From NCBI GenBank assembly GCA_019155205.2, contig JAHNZQ020000004.1:3793644-3840117 (forward strand): a stretch of DNA of 46,474 nucleotides, given 5' to 3'. The stretch is from Gracilaria vermiculophylla. Taxonomy: Eukaryota > Rhodophyta > Florideophyceae > Gracilariales > Gracilariaceae. Below the pieces are notes generated by a model. That model ran no database searches. It was not told the DNA's origin and saw only the letters and a program-made list of their open reading frames with translations. A program made the position numbers and the translations under genes. Shown in pieces: positions 10,134 through 20,822 of this stretch. How positions within the stretch are numbered: the first letter of the stretch is position 1; each line of letters opens with the position of its first letter.

Positions 10134-13100
10134 GAATAAACCAAATTAACCAATTGATTTCTTCGAATCGTTGATAAGACACTTGCTTAAGTCAACGGAA
10201 ATGCGACCAGAGTATAGAGTGAGCTGGAGACTCTTTTCAAAAGGACTATCTGGCTTAGTCATAGGATCTGCGAGATTGAACTTACCCGGTATCCAGATAG
10301 TTTTGTCGATTGCTCCAATCTCAAAGTCGTATCGGAGAGATGCAACATCACCCTTGATGGTCTTGTCTGTAGGCAAACGTTTTGTAGAAATGGTGTCAAA
10401 TAAATCCTTGGAGTCCACAATGACATACAGTCCAACATTAACTCCAAACAGCTTACTACAAGCATTCTTCAACAACATGCCTTCATTAGCAGCAGCACTT
10501 GTCCTAAGGACCTCAGCAGAGGCAACTGACTTTACTGGTCTCTTTGCGCGTTTAGAGAACCAAGTCAGGGCATAAAACACTGCACCGGTAGAAAGGTTTC
10601 CAATCATTAGTCCAGTTATCATTCCAAGTTGTCCTTTGTCGTCAGTCTTGCTGGCATCAGCAAAGCATAAAATGTTCAAAGGAAACGTTCCTTTGCTTTC
10701 CGGGCGTACACACTTCGTCATAGTTTTAAGTTCCTTAACACCACGCACAAGTGTGTTTTGTAATACTAAGTCACAAATCGTTGCAGTAGGGGATCTTTGC
10801 TGTAGATAACTCGCAAAAAATGCACAGAAAGGAGAGGAAATCACACCAATCCAACACAACTTGCCATTATTGCTCTGATAGTGGGCTCTTTCAATCTCAT
10901 TGAGGCTTTCATGTGGTTGTTTACGCCGTAAACGGTCAATGGATATCTCTGTTATGTCGTCTAGTTTCTTGTCTGAAGACACAGTCACGACCATGTCATC
11001 ACCCTGATCAGTCTTCAATCCATAAAACTCGAAACAAACCGGTCCATAAACGATCGTTCCTAGCTTGGATTGGGAGCGGATGTGCGCCACCAGACTTTTG
11101 GTTCACGATAAAGAAGCGGCAGTGAGAATATCGTCAAAAACCTTAGCAGCAACAAGTGCAAGCTCACCATCAGACCTCGCAAAGAATACCTAGGCACTTC
11201 AGGAAGTTGTTGTAGTCCGTAATCATAGAGAAAATCATCACTTGCTGCTTGCCACTTGGAATTAGCGTTTACAAGTCCATATGAGGCTGTCAAGAGCAGC
11301 CAATAGAACTTCACGCGAGACTCAGACTCCTTCGGGGGGCGTATATAGACATCACGTGTACTGGCTCCACTCTGCAGGAACGCCGAATCAAAATCAACCT
11401 TAGAAAGAGGCCATGATAGCGTAGAAGCAATACTGCAAACTAGTCGCAAGCCAATCGGAGAACAGCTGTTCGATTCAGTTTTCAGCACTGACATCATACG
11501 GTCACGGTTGCCGTGGGGAACGATCCGAGCTTTGATGTAAAGCTGTCTGTTGTCATTTAATTTGACCTCGTACAGTGTGTGGCTTGATATGATGTTCGCA
11601 AACTTGGGTATCTTGGTCACATGAACTTTCTTCGCATGGTCCAAGTATGATTTCTCTTGCGCAACATACGCATTGTGAAGCACGAAACTCGGTAGACCCT
11701 GAGCCTGAGATGATTTGAATTCCTTGAAGCCAAAGTGGTCGCGATATTGTTTCACAACTGACTCGCTTTCACTGGATAGTTCACAAGTCGGAGTTATCTC
11801 AGCATTACTTGCTATGGCTTTACGATCGCTCTCAGTTTCACAACGGTCAGGGCCATTGTGAACAACTTGATATTGTTCTTTCTTCATATCCAGTGTTTCC
11901 CTGTAGCCATCTTCGTAGCGAATGGTATGTGTACCAGTACGAGAAGTGTGGTGGGCATCAGTTCCTTCATAAAACTTGTCATCATCTGGCCAGAATACTT
12001 TCACACGATCTCCAACGTTCAAGGAAACATTTTCAATGCGCTGGGCAGGTTGGCTATCATCGCAGTTGACATCCACACCTGTAGTGTCAGCAGTTTCAAT
12101 GGGCTGCGCAGATTGAATTTCATCATAATTGACATCATCACCTGTTGTGTCAACAGTGTCTTTGGCATCATTGTCATTGGCATCATCACATGTTGTGTCA
12201 ACAGCGTCTTCAGCATCATTATCTGATAAATTGTCATCCTCGGTAGTAAAAGGTTGAGTGATGGACATATCTTCAACAACTTTATCCACGTTCTCATCAA
12301 CAAGAGCATCTAATTCATCATTCGCAACTTGTAACTGCCTGGCGAGAGATCCATTCTCAAGTGCAATGCGAACATCTTCAAGGGCAGCAGTGCCAATCTT
12401 TTCTCGCTTTCCAGGGTAAGTGATACATTGGGTATCAGCATTAACAGATAATACTTTCTTTGGACCAATCCACTTCCCCCTTTTTTGATGACTTGACTTG
12501 ACGTACATATCCACAAGGTCACCAACAGAAATGGGCGGTAACTTCACAGTCTTTGATATCAATATCACATTGAATTTGCGTTTTGCTTTAAGCACATTGT
12601 GTGCCTCGATCAGTTCAGAAGGGACTTGAAGCATAACACGGTCATCAACCAGCAGGAGTTTGTAGCCCTTTGCAAGCTCATGGGCACTTACAACATCATT
12701 GCCATAAAGATCGTTGGCAATGCGAAATACTTGCTGAACAACCATTTGGTCTGTTGAGTCAGAAGTAGAGTTGCACTCCTTGATTCGCATGAAAATATCA
12801 CGGAGTACACGATGTTTCGATTCTAATACATTCTTGTTGTGTCGTCGCGATGGTACAGGGAGCAACGTAATACCAACAAAATCAGCATACTCTTGAAAAT
12901 CATCTGTGATGAATGCTTGATCGGGAAAGAGAGATTTCGGATAGCCGTACTGAGATACCCAGATCATTTCAAAATGATCAATTGTTTCACGAACAGTCCT
13001 AGTTGTAACGATAGCACCTTGAGAAAGACGAGTAGATGAATCCATAAGGTGTAAAATAACATGCTTGTCGGGAAATACAGGATCTAAACACACACCGTCA

Positions 13101-14334
13101 TTGAAAGAGCTACTCAGATCATGTAAAGAAACCTTTCGCATATCCTTCGGCTCTTCGGTCACCTTACATTGATGGCAAACATTAACAATTTGGTGTGAGT
13201 AGGCCTTCACCTCATCAGACCAGATATCATTTCGCTCCAGCAGGATCTGCATATCTCTTACAGAAGCATGGCCACAGACGTGCTTATGTATCTTATCAAC
13301 AATGGCCTTTGTTTCTATCCAAGAACGTTGAGAGGCTTAGGCAGAGAAGAAGGCAACTGCACAATATGCCTGAGCGCATTCCGAGACAATGCCGAATGCC
13401 GAAAGCGGAACACAGGAAAGCAGGTCATGGTCAACCAAAGAAATGGTTATCTGAGCACCAGAATCATCAAAGGCTGGTAGTCCCAGTCTGTTGGCATTAA
13501 TGTGTTGAATATTACAATGCCTTGTGATATTTCGACCAGCAACCCATTGACTCGACCGTTTGATCCCCAAATGTCTTATGTAGACAGTGTTGCCTTGATC
13601 GGACCTGACATCGATCAATACAGAATCAATAATTCGTCTGGGCTTGCTCGCATGATTTCCATTACCATATTGCCAATAAGGCCGGTGAGCAGTTTCCGTT
13701 GGCAGCTCATCAAAAGTACCACAGTAGTTCCTCTTGAGCTTAGAACGTAGAATGTGAAATCCATTTTCCCCAATACCGGAGTCCGGAGCACCATCATCGA
13801 GAAGAGGTCCGGTTTCAAGAGAAGAATCCATATCAAATGATCCACTTGAGCATGCAATAACCTTAGCCATATTGAAAGTTACATCTCCCTTATTAGAAGA
13901 ATCTTCTTTGGCATCTCTACATGGCGTATTTGGCTTGAGTTTGCCGTTATCGAGATGGTCGGAGTCCCAGTGACCCCTTTTGTGGCATTTGAGACATTTT
14001 GAATTAAACGTTTTCCTAGCCAACTGCTCAGGTGTCAGCTTCGGCCGAGATGAAACAGAACTCACAATAACTGAGGATGATTTTGAGGTTTGCTTAGATT
14101 TGCATTGACGCAACAGTCCAGCAATGTCTTCATAGATCTCACCCATTATAAACTCATCATTCGTTTTTGGAGTCGCTACAGAAGATGAAGCGGAGTCAGG
14201 ACTGCTTATTGGAACTTCTTGTTTGGCTTTTGCACTGCCATTGCATGCGGCAAGGATAGAAACCTTTTGAGAATTGACAACAGAAGCATTACTCAACAAC
14301 AGAAACGCTGACAAGGCTTCGCACAGGCGAGTTG

Positions 14335-14767
14335 TGTAGTACAGTGGCTCCTACGGCAATATGGTGGTTTGGCCTTAAGGCATAATATTCCTAAGAAGGG
14401 TTCGTAATTTATTAGCTGGGCCACGTGGTGCATAATATTGTCCGCGTGCGCTACAGTATCCTTAAGGTACGGTAGAATTTATTATTTATTTTAGATATTT
14501 TATGCAGGTAATTAGCACAGTAGNNNNNNNNNNNNNNNNNNNNNNNNNNNNNNNNNNNNNNNNNNNNNNNNNNNNNNNNNNNNNNNNNNNNNNNNNNNNN
14601 NNNNNNNNNNNNNNNNNNNNNNNTTTGCGGATCCCTTACAGAATTCCCCCGGCTCGCGACAGCGGATACCGGAGACCACCTTTAGGAATACGCGCCTTTG
14701 GAGTCACTAAAAACTCCTAACGGACGTTGTGCTTTACTACCTCGACAGGAAGGCTGACAGTACCACA
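14335..14767 (+). mobile_element. Solo LTR (same family as LTR A) inside the Copia gag, with assembly gap
   Basis: It starts TGTAGTACAGTGG and ends GTACCACA. Both sides match LTR A (1821-2005 and 2226-2369). The perfect 5-bp target duplication agttg lies at 14330-14334 and 14768-14772. The gag frame is the same on both sides, so it entered an intact gag. The 100 N at 14524-14623 stand for LTR positions worth about 220 bp, or could hide a whole internal region. Confidence 0.88.
14524..14623. other. Assembly gap of 100 N
   Basis: Exactly 100 N, a conventional scaffold gap of unknown real size, lies inside the solo LTR. Confidence 0.99.
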
Positions 14768-15216
14768 AGTTGAATCTGCATACGAATTGAACTTCAAAAG
14801 TTTCGCATCAAAACGAGATTCATAATTCTCAAACGACTCATTATCATGTCTGCGGGTAGATAATAACCCGTTGAAAAGAGTGTAAATGTCGTTAACCACG
14901 GAAAGACCATCACGTTTTTGCACGGCATTGACAATAGCTCGTGATCCATTTTCAGACACCAACACATCATGTGGTACCAAACGAGCTAGAACTCTTGCTC
15001 TGCCATACAACTCGGATTTCAACACAATTTCTTGCAACGTCTTCAGAATTTTGCCCGACGTGTTATCAGATAATGTGTCATGATACAGTTTCCACAGAGA
15101 CACAGCCTCGGCATATTGCTTTTCAAAACCCTTCCCATCCGTCCTCAAAGCACTTCTAAGGTCCCATGAAAACTTGGGTCTCATTGGCAAATCAGCATCT
15201 TGGGCAGCAGAGCCAT

Positions 15217-15229
15217 CTGGGCCCATAAC
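15217..15229 (-). other. Primer binding site matching the initiator tRNA-Met anticodon arm
   Basis: The minus strand directly after the 5' LTR reads GTTATGGGCCCAG. It does not look like the usual CCA-end site. Its complement, CTGGGCCCATAAC, is the anticodon-arm sequence known from eukaryotic initiator tRNA-Met. Drosophila copia and yeast Ty5 prime from a half-tRNA-Met in this way. The gag ATG (15224-15226) lies within it. Confidence 0.75.
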
Positions 15230-15547
15230 TATGAATTGGTCGACAAAGATGGAATACAACGACACAATTCGCCTTGGACAGAAGTCACGTAGGCAGTACA
15301 CCTTGTGTACGAGGTAGTTGTTTGTTTGGATGCCTCTTTCGTGCAATGAGTCTAGAGTTTATATGCACTTCAGCAGCGCAATTATTTCATAGATGTAGGA
15401 GAGTGAATGAGAGGAAATTCCAGGAGAGGCATAAACACGTAGTGGGAGAAAAGGAGAGGAAATACTAATGCAAATAATGGGAGAGAAGATGCAATATTTA
15501 GGGTGAAAGGAGAAGCCTATCTCTTATCTTTCAACCCACCATTCATA
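15230..15547 (-). repeat. 5' LTR of the GalEa-like Copia
   Basis: It is a 318-bp direct repeat of 9802-10126 with ends TATGAATTGG and CCATTCATA. Read on the minus strand, it carries an open frame without ATG that runs in phase into gag. Confidence 0.85.
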
Positions 15548-15767
15548 CTGCATCTGTGTAGGAGGATTAGGGAAAAGAATTGTTGAAAACTGTGTGACTT
15601 TTTTTTTTTTTTTTAGTAATGAAAATGTTGAAATTACACAGGTCATCAGTAGTTGAATAAAGTGGTCGGTGTGGTCGACGTGTCTCAAGAGCAAGAAAAG
15701 TGTGCGTTATCGGCAAGAATTGTAAGGCTGTGGACAGTAATTATTATTTTTGAAGCTGTGACACATA

Positions 15768-17047
15768 CAGACTGTTTCAAAAACATACGACATGCTGTGA
15801 AATCTCAAAAAAAAGAACAAATGTATACTGTACGACTACAAAAATAGGTTTCAGAAAAAAGAAAAGTCAGAAAACCGTTTCAAAAACATATTATCAGCAA
15901 CAACAAATCTTTACTGCGCGACGCTCAATAGTTTACTTTGCATTCTTTTTGATGTATAACGCTAATGAAACGTTTTGGAATCGAATTGATGTACTTTTCC
16001 ACAATTGAAACTGTTATAGATTTCCAGCAATTTTTAACACAGTTTTTGAGTTCAAAAACTGTCTAAAAATGCCTTCCATGCGCATAAACCATCCTCGCCA
16101 GCAGTCTCCAAACGTTTTTAATTGGGTTAAAATCTGGTGCGCGCGCTGGTAACTCTAGAACAGATACTCCAGACTCCTGTAGCCAATTTTTGATTAAAGG
16201 TGAAGTGTGTACAGGCGCAGTATCCTGTTAAAAAAAGAAAATTTCTTCATGAAAACAAAAACCAAGCGGTAGCAATTAACTTCAAAGAACTTCTTGATAT
16301 TTTTCCGCACTCATGTTTGTTTCAATAAAAGAAATTTCAGTCAAATCTTGTTTAGAAATGCCTGCCCAAACCATTACAGAGCCTCCACCTGAATGCCTGG
16401 TATAAGGTTCATGACGTTCTTTACAAGGATCGTGCCAAATAAAATTTATAGCAATCTGGTCCGTCCAAATTGAACTTTTTTTCATAAGTAAGAATAACAT
16501 TTTCCTATTTTTTTCTCCAGTAGGCTTTTCCAGCACACCTAAAAACCTTATTGGACTTGTGATGGTCTTGGAGAAAGAAAGTTTTTTCATTTTTTTATAT
16601 TTAAATAAGTTTGTGCTGTTTATCTGCCTCCATATATTTGATTTAGAAACGTTGAGATTAAGATTAATTCTAATTGTTTTATACGATACTTCTCCTTTGC
16701 ACAGCTCCCTTTTTAATACCTCTCTTATCTACTGGACTGAGCTTCTCTGGGCGTCCAGAAGAAGATTTCAAGCACTAAAGAGTCGGGTTTTATAGAAAAG
16801 TAGCAATTGTGACCCTAGAACGCTTTAATAATTTAGCAATAGCACTTTAGGAATGTTTCTTGGCGTTTAACTTAACGATTTGAAGCTGATCTTGCTTGAA
16901 AAGTGGCGGGCGTCGAGCCATTTTTATTATAAAGAAGACGGTGTACATATCTTTTCGAAACGATTCTACATAGACTATGTGCAAAATCTAGTCTACAGTA
17001 CAGTTTTGGCGCACTTTTGAGGGGTAATATGTTTTTGAAACGCACTG
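15768..17047 (-). mobile_element. Tc1/mariner element 2 with IR/DR-type ends
   Basis: A TA dinucleotide flanks each end (15766-15767 and 17048-17049). The left end is cagactgtttcaaaaacata; the right end, reversed, is cagtgcgtttcaaaaacata. Each end also has an inner copy of the gtttcaaaaacata-like box (15871-15893, and about 16940-16968 on the minus strand), about 100 bp inside. That is the inverted-repeat/direct-repeat design of Sleeping Beauty-like Tc1 elements. The length, 1280 bp, is typical of the group. Confidence 0.85.
15925..16921 (-). pseudogene. Tc1/mariner transposase, degenerate
   Basis: The minus-strand ATG at 16921 begins MARRPPLFKQDQ, the usual N-terminal helix-turn-helix start. 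Stops and frameshifts follow. The region 16282-16590 holds GGGSVMVWAGISKQDLTE, the DDE-core beta strand, and about 16080-16230 holds QDTAPVHTSPLI (second Asp) and APDFNPIKNVW. The third catalytic Glu of NPIE is Lys here, and the first Asp of TDEKK reads Tyr, so the catalytic triad is lost as well as the frame. It ends at a TGA near 15925. Confidence 0.82.
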
Positions 17048-17049
17048 TA

Positions 17050-18169
17050 TATGCTCATACTTTATGGGACCAAAAGAGCGTACACGAGAGTAGTTTTCGA
17101 GGAACCGTTGAACATGTATTGCGGCGGAAAATGATTAATGCATCTTTTCAATTAAGAGCTGTTGAGGCTCTTTTTCATTCCAAATCACGAATGAAAGAAG
17201 AACGAGCAGCAAGCAAATTTGTGTCACGGAAACATTTATGAGCCGTTCCCTTCATGACTTGATGAAAAGATAGTAGAAACATGTAGCTTTTAATCGAGTG
17301 TACTTTGGTACAAGTCATATGAGTACCTAGAGTTGCATATTTTGGGCGAAACAAGACAGAGATAAGTATTGAAACGGGTGTCTCTACACCGCGGAGTATG
17401 TACTGAACGCATTAAAAGCAAAGATGAAAGGGAGTTTTAGCGTTGGTAGCGCTGGAGAGCTCCGTGGCCTCAATAAGCGCGCTGCGCGCAGAGATGCGCT
17501 ATTGGAGGTTTTTGGCGGAGACGCACAAATAGAGGCTGAAGATTGGTGCTTCGTGCGCTGCCAAAAATGGCGCTTTGAACTGTATTCAAAAGGAGTTGGA
17601 TGTAAAGTGGGCAGTTGCAGCGAGCGATGGAATGGGAAGGTGGGTTGATGTGAAAGGTTGAAATGGTAGAGGTGTGTGCGAATTGTATTGGCTGTCATAC
17701 ACGCTCTTTGGGCGCCGATTTTGTTGGGTTTAGAAGCCAAAGTTTTGAATACAAAGAGCTAAGACACGCAGCTTTTATATGACGTATCGAACGTGAAGCG
17801 TACTGCAGAAGAACGGAAATGAGGGCGGCTTCACTTGGCAAGTTTGAAGTGATATTAAGTTGGGGACGCATTACATGTTGAACTGCTTCAAACTAGGCGG
17901 CCAAGACTGAAAGTGACGACGCATGGACGTACGATATATAGAGATAAACAGCGTATATATGCAACGTCTTCAAAGCTGGGCGCTGTAGCACGAAACACAT
18001 TAAAAAAATGGCAACGTCATTGGGAGGTGGGTAAACAAAAAAGTTTTAATGTTTTGATTTTGACATTTCACGAGACAAAGTGGTGTTGTTGGTTGGGCTT
18101 GGAATGGGCGGATTTGAGGTTTGAAGAAAAAGATTTGTTTTGTACAAGGTGATGCTTGTTAGGGTGATG
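17050..18169. other. Intergenic transition, no recognised gene
   Basis: Short ORFs on both strands (for example 17384-17740 minus, 17424-17648 plus) match nothing I know, and they overlap each other. A-rich and T-rich tracts are frequent. GC content rises steeply near 18170. Confidence 0.5.
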
Positions 18170-19175
18170 TGGATGCGAAGGATGGGCAGCAGTGGCGGGA
18201 CGAATTGTGAGCACGGCATGCTCCCTGCGCAAGTGGATGTGTTTCCGTTGCGCGCACAAGGCACGCGCATTCCACGGGGGCGGGCGCACAAGTTGCGCGC
18301 AGGTCGTGGCGGACCGTTCCAAGGCGCGCCGCCGCGGCGAGGAAAGGCGGCGCCGAGCGCGGGCGCAGCGCGCGCGCTCGCCGCGCGTTGGTTGGCGCGC
18401 CGCCGCGGCGGCGGCCACGTGCCGTCGCGCGAGCGCAGGCAGCGCCGCCATTCGGCGCGCGCCCGAAAACGCGTGCAGCACCCTTTTGGCGCGCGCGCGC
18501 GCGCGCGCGCCAAAAAAAAAAAGGAAAAAGGGGCGCGCGCCGCCGCGCGCCGCCAGCGAGCGCGCGCCGCGGCGCGCCGCCAGCGAGCGCGCGCCGCGGC
18601 GCCGCGCGTTGGGGCGCGGCGCCTGCACGTGTCGATGTTTGTCGCGCATTGCGTGGCAGTGCTGAGCACACGCACGCGCGCGGTTTTTTTTTTTTGCTGA
18701 GTGTGCACTTTTTTTTCAAGGCGGTTACACGTGCGCTGGGCGCGCGCGCGCGCGCGCGCAGCGCGCCGCGTGCCTTTTCGCGCGCGGCGCGCTGCGGCGC
18801 GGCCGGCGCGGCCGGCCGGCCGGCCGCGCGGCGGCGCCGAGGAGCACAGCGCGGCGCGCGCGGCGCAGACGGCAGGAGGCGCTTGACGGCGAGGGAGGGG
18901 GGCGCAGGTGGCGGCGTGGAGGACGCGGCGGCGGAGAGGGTGCCCATTTCGCAATGGGCGGCGCTGGGCGCGGCGCCTTTGCAGGAGTGCGCGCGCGCGT
19001 GCTGTGATATTTTTAAAACGTGGGGGAGTGCGGCGGCGTGAGCGCGGTTGGGGGGTCGGCGCGCGTGTCCGTTGGCGGACGGGGGTGCTCGTGAGCACTC
19101 GTCAGCGCGGGACAGCGCCGTCGCGAGCGCGCGCGCGCGCGGTGCGGCGCGAGAGGGCGCGCCACACGCGGCGCA

Positions 19176-19199
19176 GGGGGGGGGGGGGGGGGGGGGCGG

Positions 19200-19254
<55 letters not shown>
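19176..19254 (+). repeat. Homopolymer G tract (21 G, then 54 G)
   Basis: G runs at 19176-19196 and 19201-19254 are separated only by cggc. Such a tract can form stacked G-quadruplexes or be an assembly error. Confidence 0.9.
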
Positions 19255-19260
<6 letters not shown>

Positions 19261-20228
19261 GCGCAACACGGCGACGCGGAGAAAAGGGGCTGAATTGGAA
19301 GCGCGGCGCAGAGCGCACAGCGCGGCGGCCGCGGCGCAGGCGGGCGCACAAAGCGCGGGCGAGAAACGGCGGGCGGGCGAGCGCGGCTGCGCAAAGGGGC
19401 GGCCGCGCGAGGGCGCACGCGCACGCGCGGCCGAGAACGGCGGTGGTTGTATGTGGGTCGGCGGCGCGGGGGCGCGGGGCGCGCGCGTGGGGCGGCGGCG
19501 GCGGCGAGCACGCGCTGAATGTTGTACGTGCAGCAGGGGGCGCGGTGCGAGCGCGGCGGCGCGCGCGCGCGCGGCGCGCGCGGCGGCGGTGCCATGCGCG
19601 AATGACCAGCGGCGGCGGCGGCGGCGGCGGCGCGCGCGGCGCGTGGAACGCGGCTCCGCGCCGCCGCCGCGCGCAGCGCAGGCGGCGCGCGGCGGGAAGT
19701 GGAAGCGATGAGCTGTCAGTTAGATGGGCGCGCGGCGCACGCGCGCCGCGCATTGGCTGTTTTTCGCGCGCGCGCGCCGCGCTCGCGCCGCCGCCGCCGC
19801 CACTCGGCTGTCGGCAGCGCTGCCCAATGCGCGCGGCGCAAACGCAAATGGCGCCCGTTGGCGGCGCGCGCGCGCCAGCAGATTGATATCTGCGCCGCGC
19901 CGCGCGGCGTGCAGACCGGGCGCCGCCGCGCGCACCAACGCGCTCGCGCTCGCGCTCGCGCTCGCTCCCTTTGCAGTTCACAGCGCTGCGCCGCTGGCGT
20001 GCTGCGCCGCTGTGGCGCTGCAGCACCGCTGCGGCGCTGCGGCAGCGCTGTGGCGTCGGCGTGTGCGCGCGCGCGGTGGCGCCGTGGCGGCGCAGCGCAC
20101 GCTGTGGGGGCGCTGAGGCGCACGTTTATCATACACTAGTGAAACAGTAAGCAAAAAAAAAAAAGAAAACAACAAACACAGCGGGGCGCGCTAGCGCGAG
20201 CGGCTAGCGCCGGCGCTAGCGCCAGCGG

Positions 20229-20822
20229 CTAGCGCTGCACCAGCGCGCACTGCTCCGCCAGAAACTTGGCCAGGTCCAGCTCCATGGACGTCCACTTGGC
20301 GCGATCCGACGCGCGCCGCTTGGCCGACGGCTTGACGCACGACACGGGCGACGAGCGGTGCACGCCGCTGGCCGACAGGTGGCGCAGCATGTTGTACTTC
20401 TTGGCGAAGCGGCGGTTGCACCCGTGGAACGGGCACACAAAGTCCTTGCGGTGCTCGTGGCGCGTCGCAATGTGCTTGGACAGGTTGCCCTTGTTGGACG
20501 ACGTCTGCGAGCAGTTGGGGTACGGGCACGGGAACTTTTTGGCCGCCGCCGTGCCCCTGGGCGACGCCGACAGCGCGCCGTGCGTTGCGCCCGAGCGCAG
20601 CACCGCCGTGGGCGACAGCGGTGGCGCGCGGTACAGCGAGCGCGAGTCGCCACGCAGCGGCGCCGCCGTCGCGCTCAGCATCATGCTGTACGACGACGAC
20701 GACGGCGGCGGCGGCGGCGGCGGCGGCGGAGGCGGCTGCAACGGCGGCAACACGGCGGACTGCTGCAACTGGTGTGGCAGCATTGCGCGGGGCGGCGGCG
20801 GCCACAATGACACAGACACCAT
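20229..20822 (-). CDS. Two-finger C2H2 zinc-finger protein
   Basis: The protein has 197 residues if started at the ATG at 20822 (MVSVSLWPPPPRAM). The frame is open further upstream but only in proline-rich, low-complexity sequence, and an ATG 13 codons later is an alternative. Residues 28-40 are poly-Pro, followed by a Ser run. Finger 1 is C99-x4-C104-x12-H117-x4-H122; finger 2 is C130-x4-C135-x12-H148-x6-H155, with the hydrophobic residues of the fold in place and basic residues between them. The C-terminus has basic PSAKRRASDRAKW and an amphipathic helix (MELDLAKFLAEQ). It is probably a nuclear DNA-binding regulator with unknown targets. Codon use is extremely GC-rich, as in the surrounding island. 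Confidence 0.8.
   Translation of the reverse strand: MVSVSLWPPPPRAMLPHQLQQSAVLPPLQPPPPPPPPPPPSSSSYSMMLSATAAPLRGDSRSLYRAPPLSPTAVLRSGATHGALSASPRGTAAAKKFPCPYPNCSQTSSNKGNLSKHIATRHEHRKDFVCPFHGCNRRFAKKYNMLRHLSASGVHRSSPVSCVKPSAKRRASDRAKWTSMELDLAKFLAEQCALVQR

Larger units (their letters stand above)
10146..15226 (-). pseudogene. GalEa-like Copia gag-pol polyprotein, interrupted
   Basis: The gag ATG is at 15226 (MGPDGSAAQD) and gag continues to 14773, where a solo LTR intervenes. The frame resumes unchanged at 14334. Then come a CCHC knuckle (CLKCHKRGHWDSDH), a protease with LLDDGAPDSGIGE, an in-frame TAA at 13337-13339, the integrase HHCC (HKHVCGH .. CHQC) and catalytic D-D-E (LHLMDSSTR, FPDQAF, LESKHRVL). 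An acidic linker and a Tudor/Agenet-like module (about 11858-12022) follow. The reverse transcriptase (DVYIRPPKE, LTASYGLVNA, VFDDILTA) is broken by a frameshift near 11190 and a stop near 11100. RNase H (CFADASKTDD, ASAEVLRT, VDSKDL, NLADPMTKP) closes at 10146. Confidence 0.85.
9802..15547 (-). mobile_element. GalEa-like Ty1/Copia retrotransposon, near full length, decayed
   Basis: Direct LTRs bound it (9802-10126 and 15230-15547), and gag-pol lies between them on the minus strand. Domain order is gag, zinc knuckle, protease, integrase, Tudor-like module, reverse transcriptase, RNase H, which is the Copia order. The flanks ctgta (9797-9801) and ctgca (15548-15552) are a 5-bp target duplication with one mismatch. 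Without the solo LTR inside it the element would be about 5.3 kb. It landed on the very end of Tc1 element 1. Confidence 0.88.

Noticed and set aside
10171..10575. Plus-strand frames over the Copia element (also 11858-12226, 13502-13750)
   Set aside because: Antisense of RNase H, linker and protease coding sequence.
9799..15552. Single composite transposon made of the two Tc1 copies flanking the Copia element
   Set aside because: Tc1 element 2 has its own TA sites and both ends, and 218 bp of unrelated sequence separate it from the Copia LTR. Tc1 element 1 lacks its left end.
17384..17740. 118-codon minus-strand frame and overlapping 74-codon plus frame
   Set aside because: Neither has a recognisable domain, and they overlap each other antisense, so coding cannot be supported.
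18046..19595. Long minus-strand frames of 350 and 478 codons in the GC island
   Set aside because: They overlap equally long frames on both strands, are composed of Ala, Arg and Pro runs, include the poly-G tract as poly-Pro and show no domain. Absence of stop codons is expected at this GC content.
18908..20139. Plus-strand frames of up to 267 codons in the GC island
   Set aside because: Gly/Arg/Ala low complexity only, with no conserved motif and opposite-strand frames of equal length.
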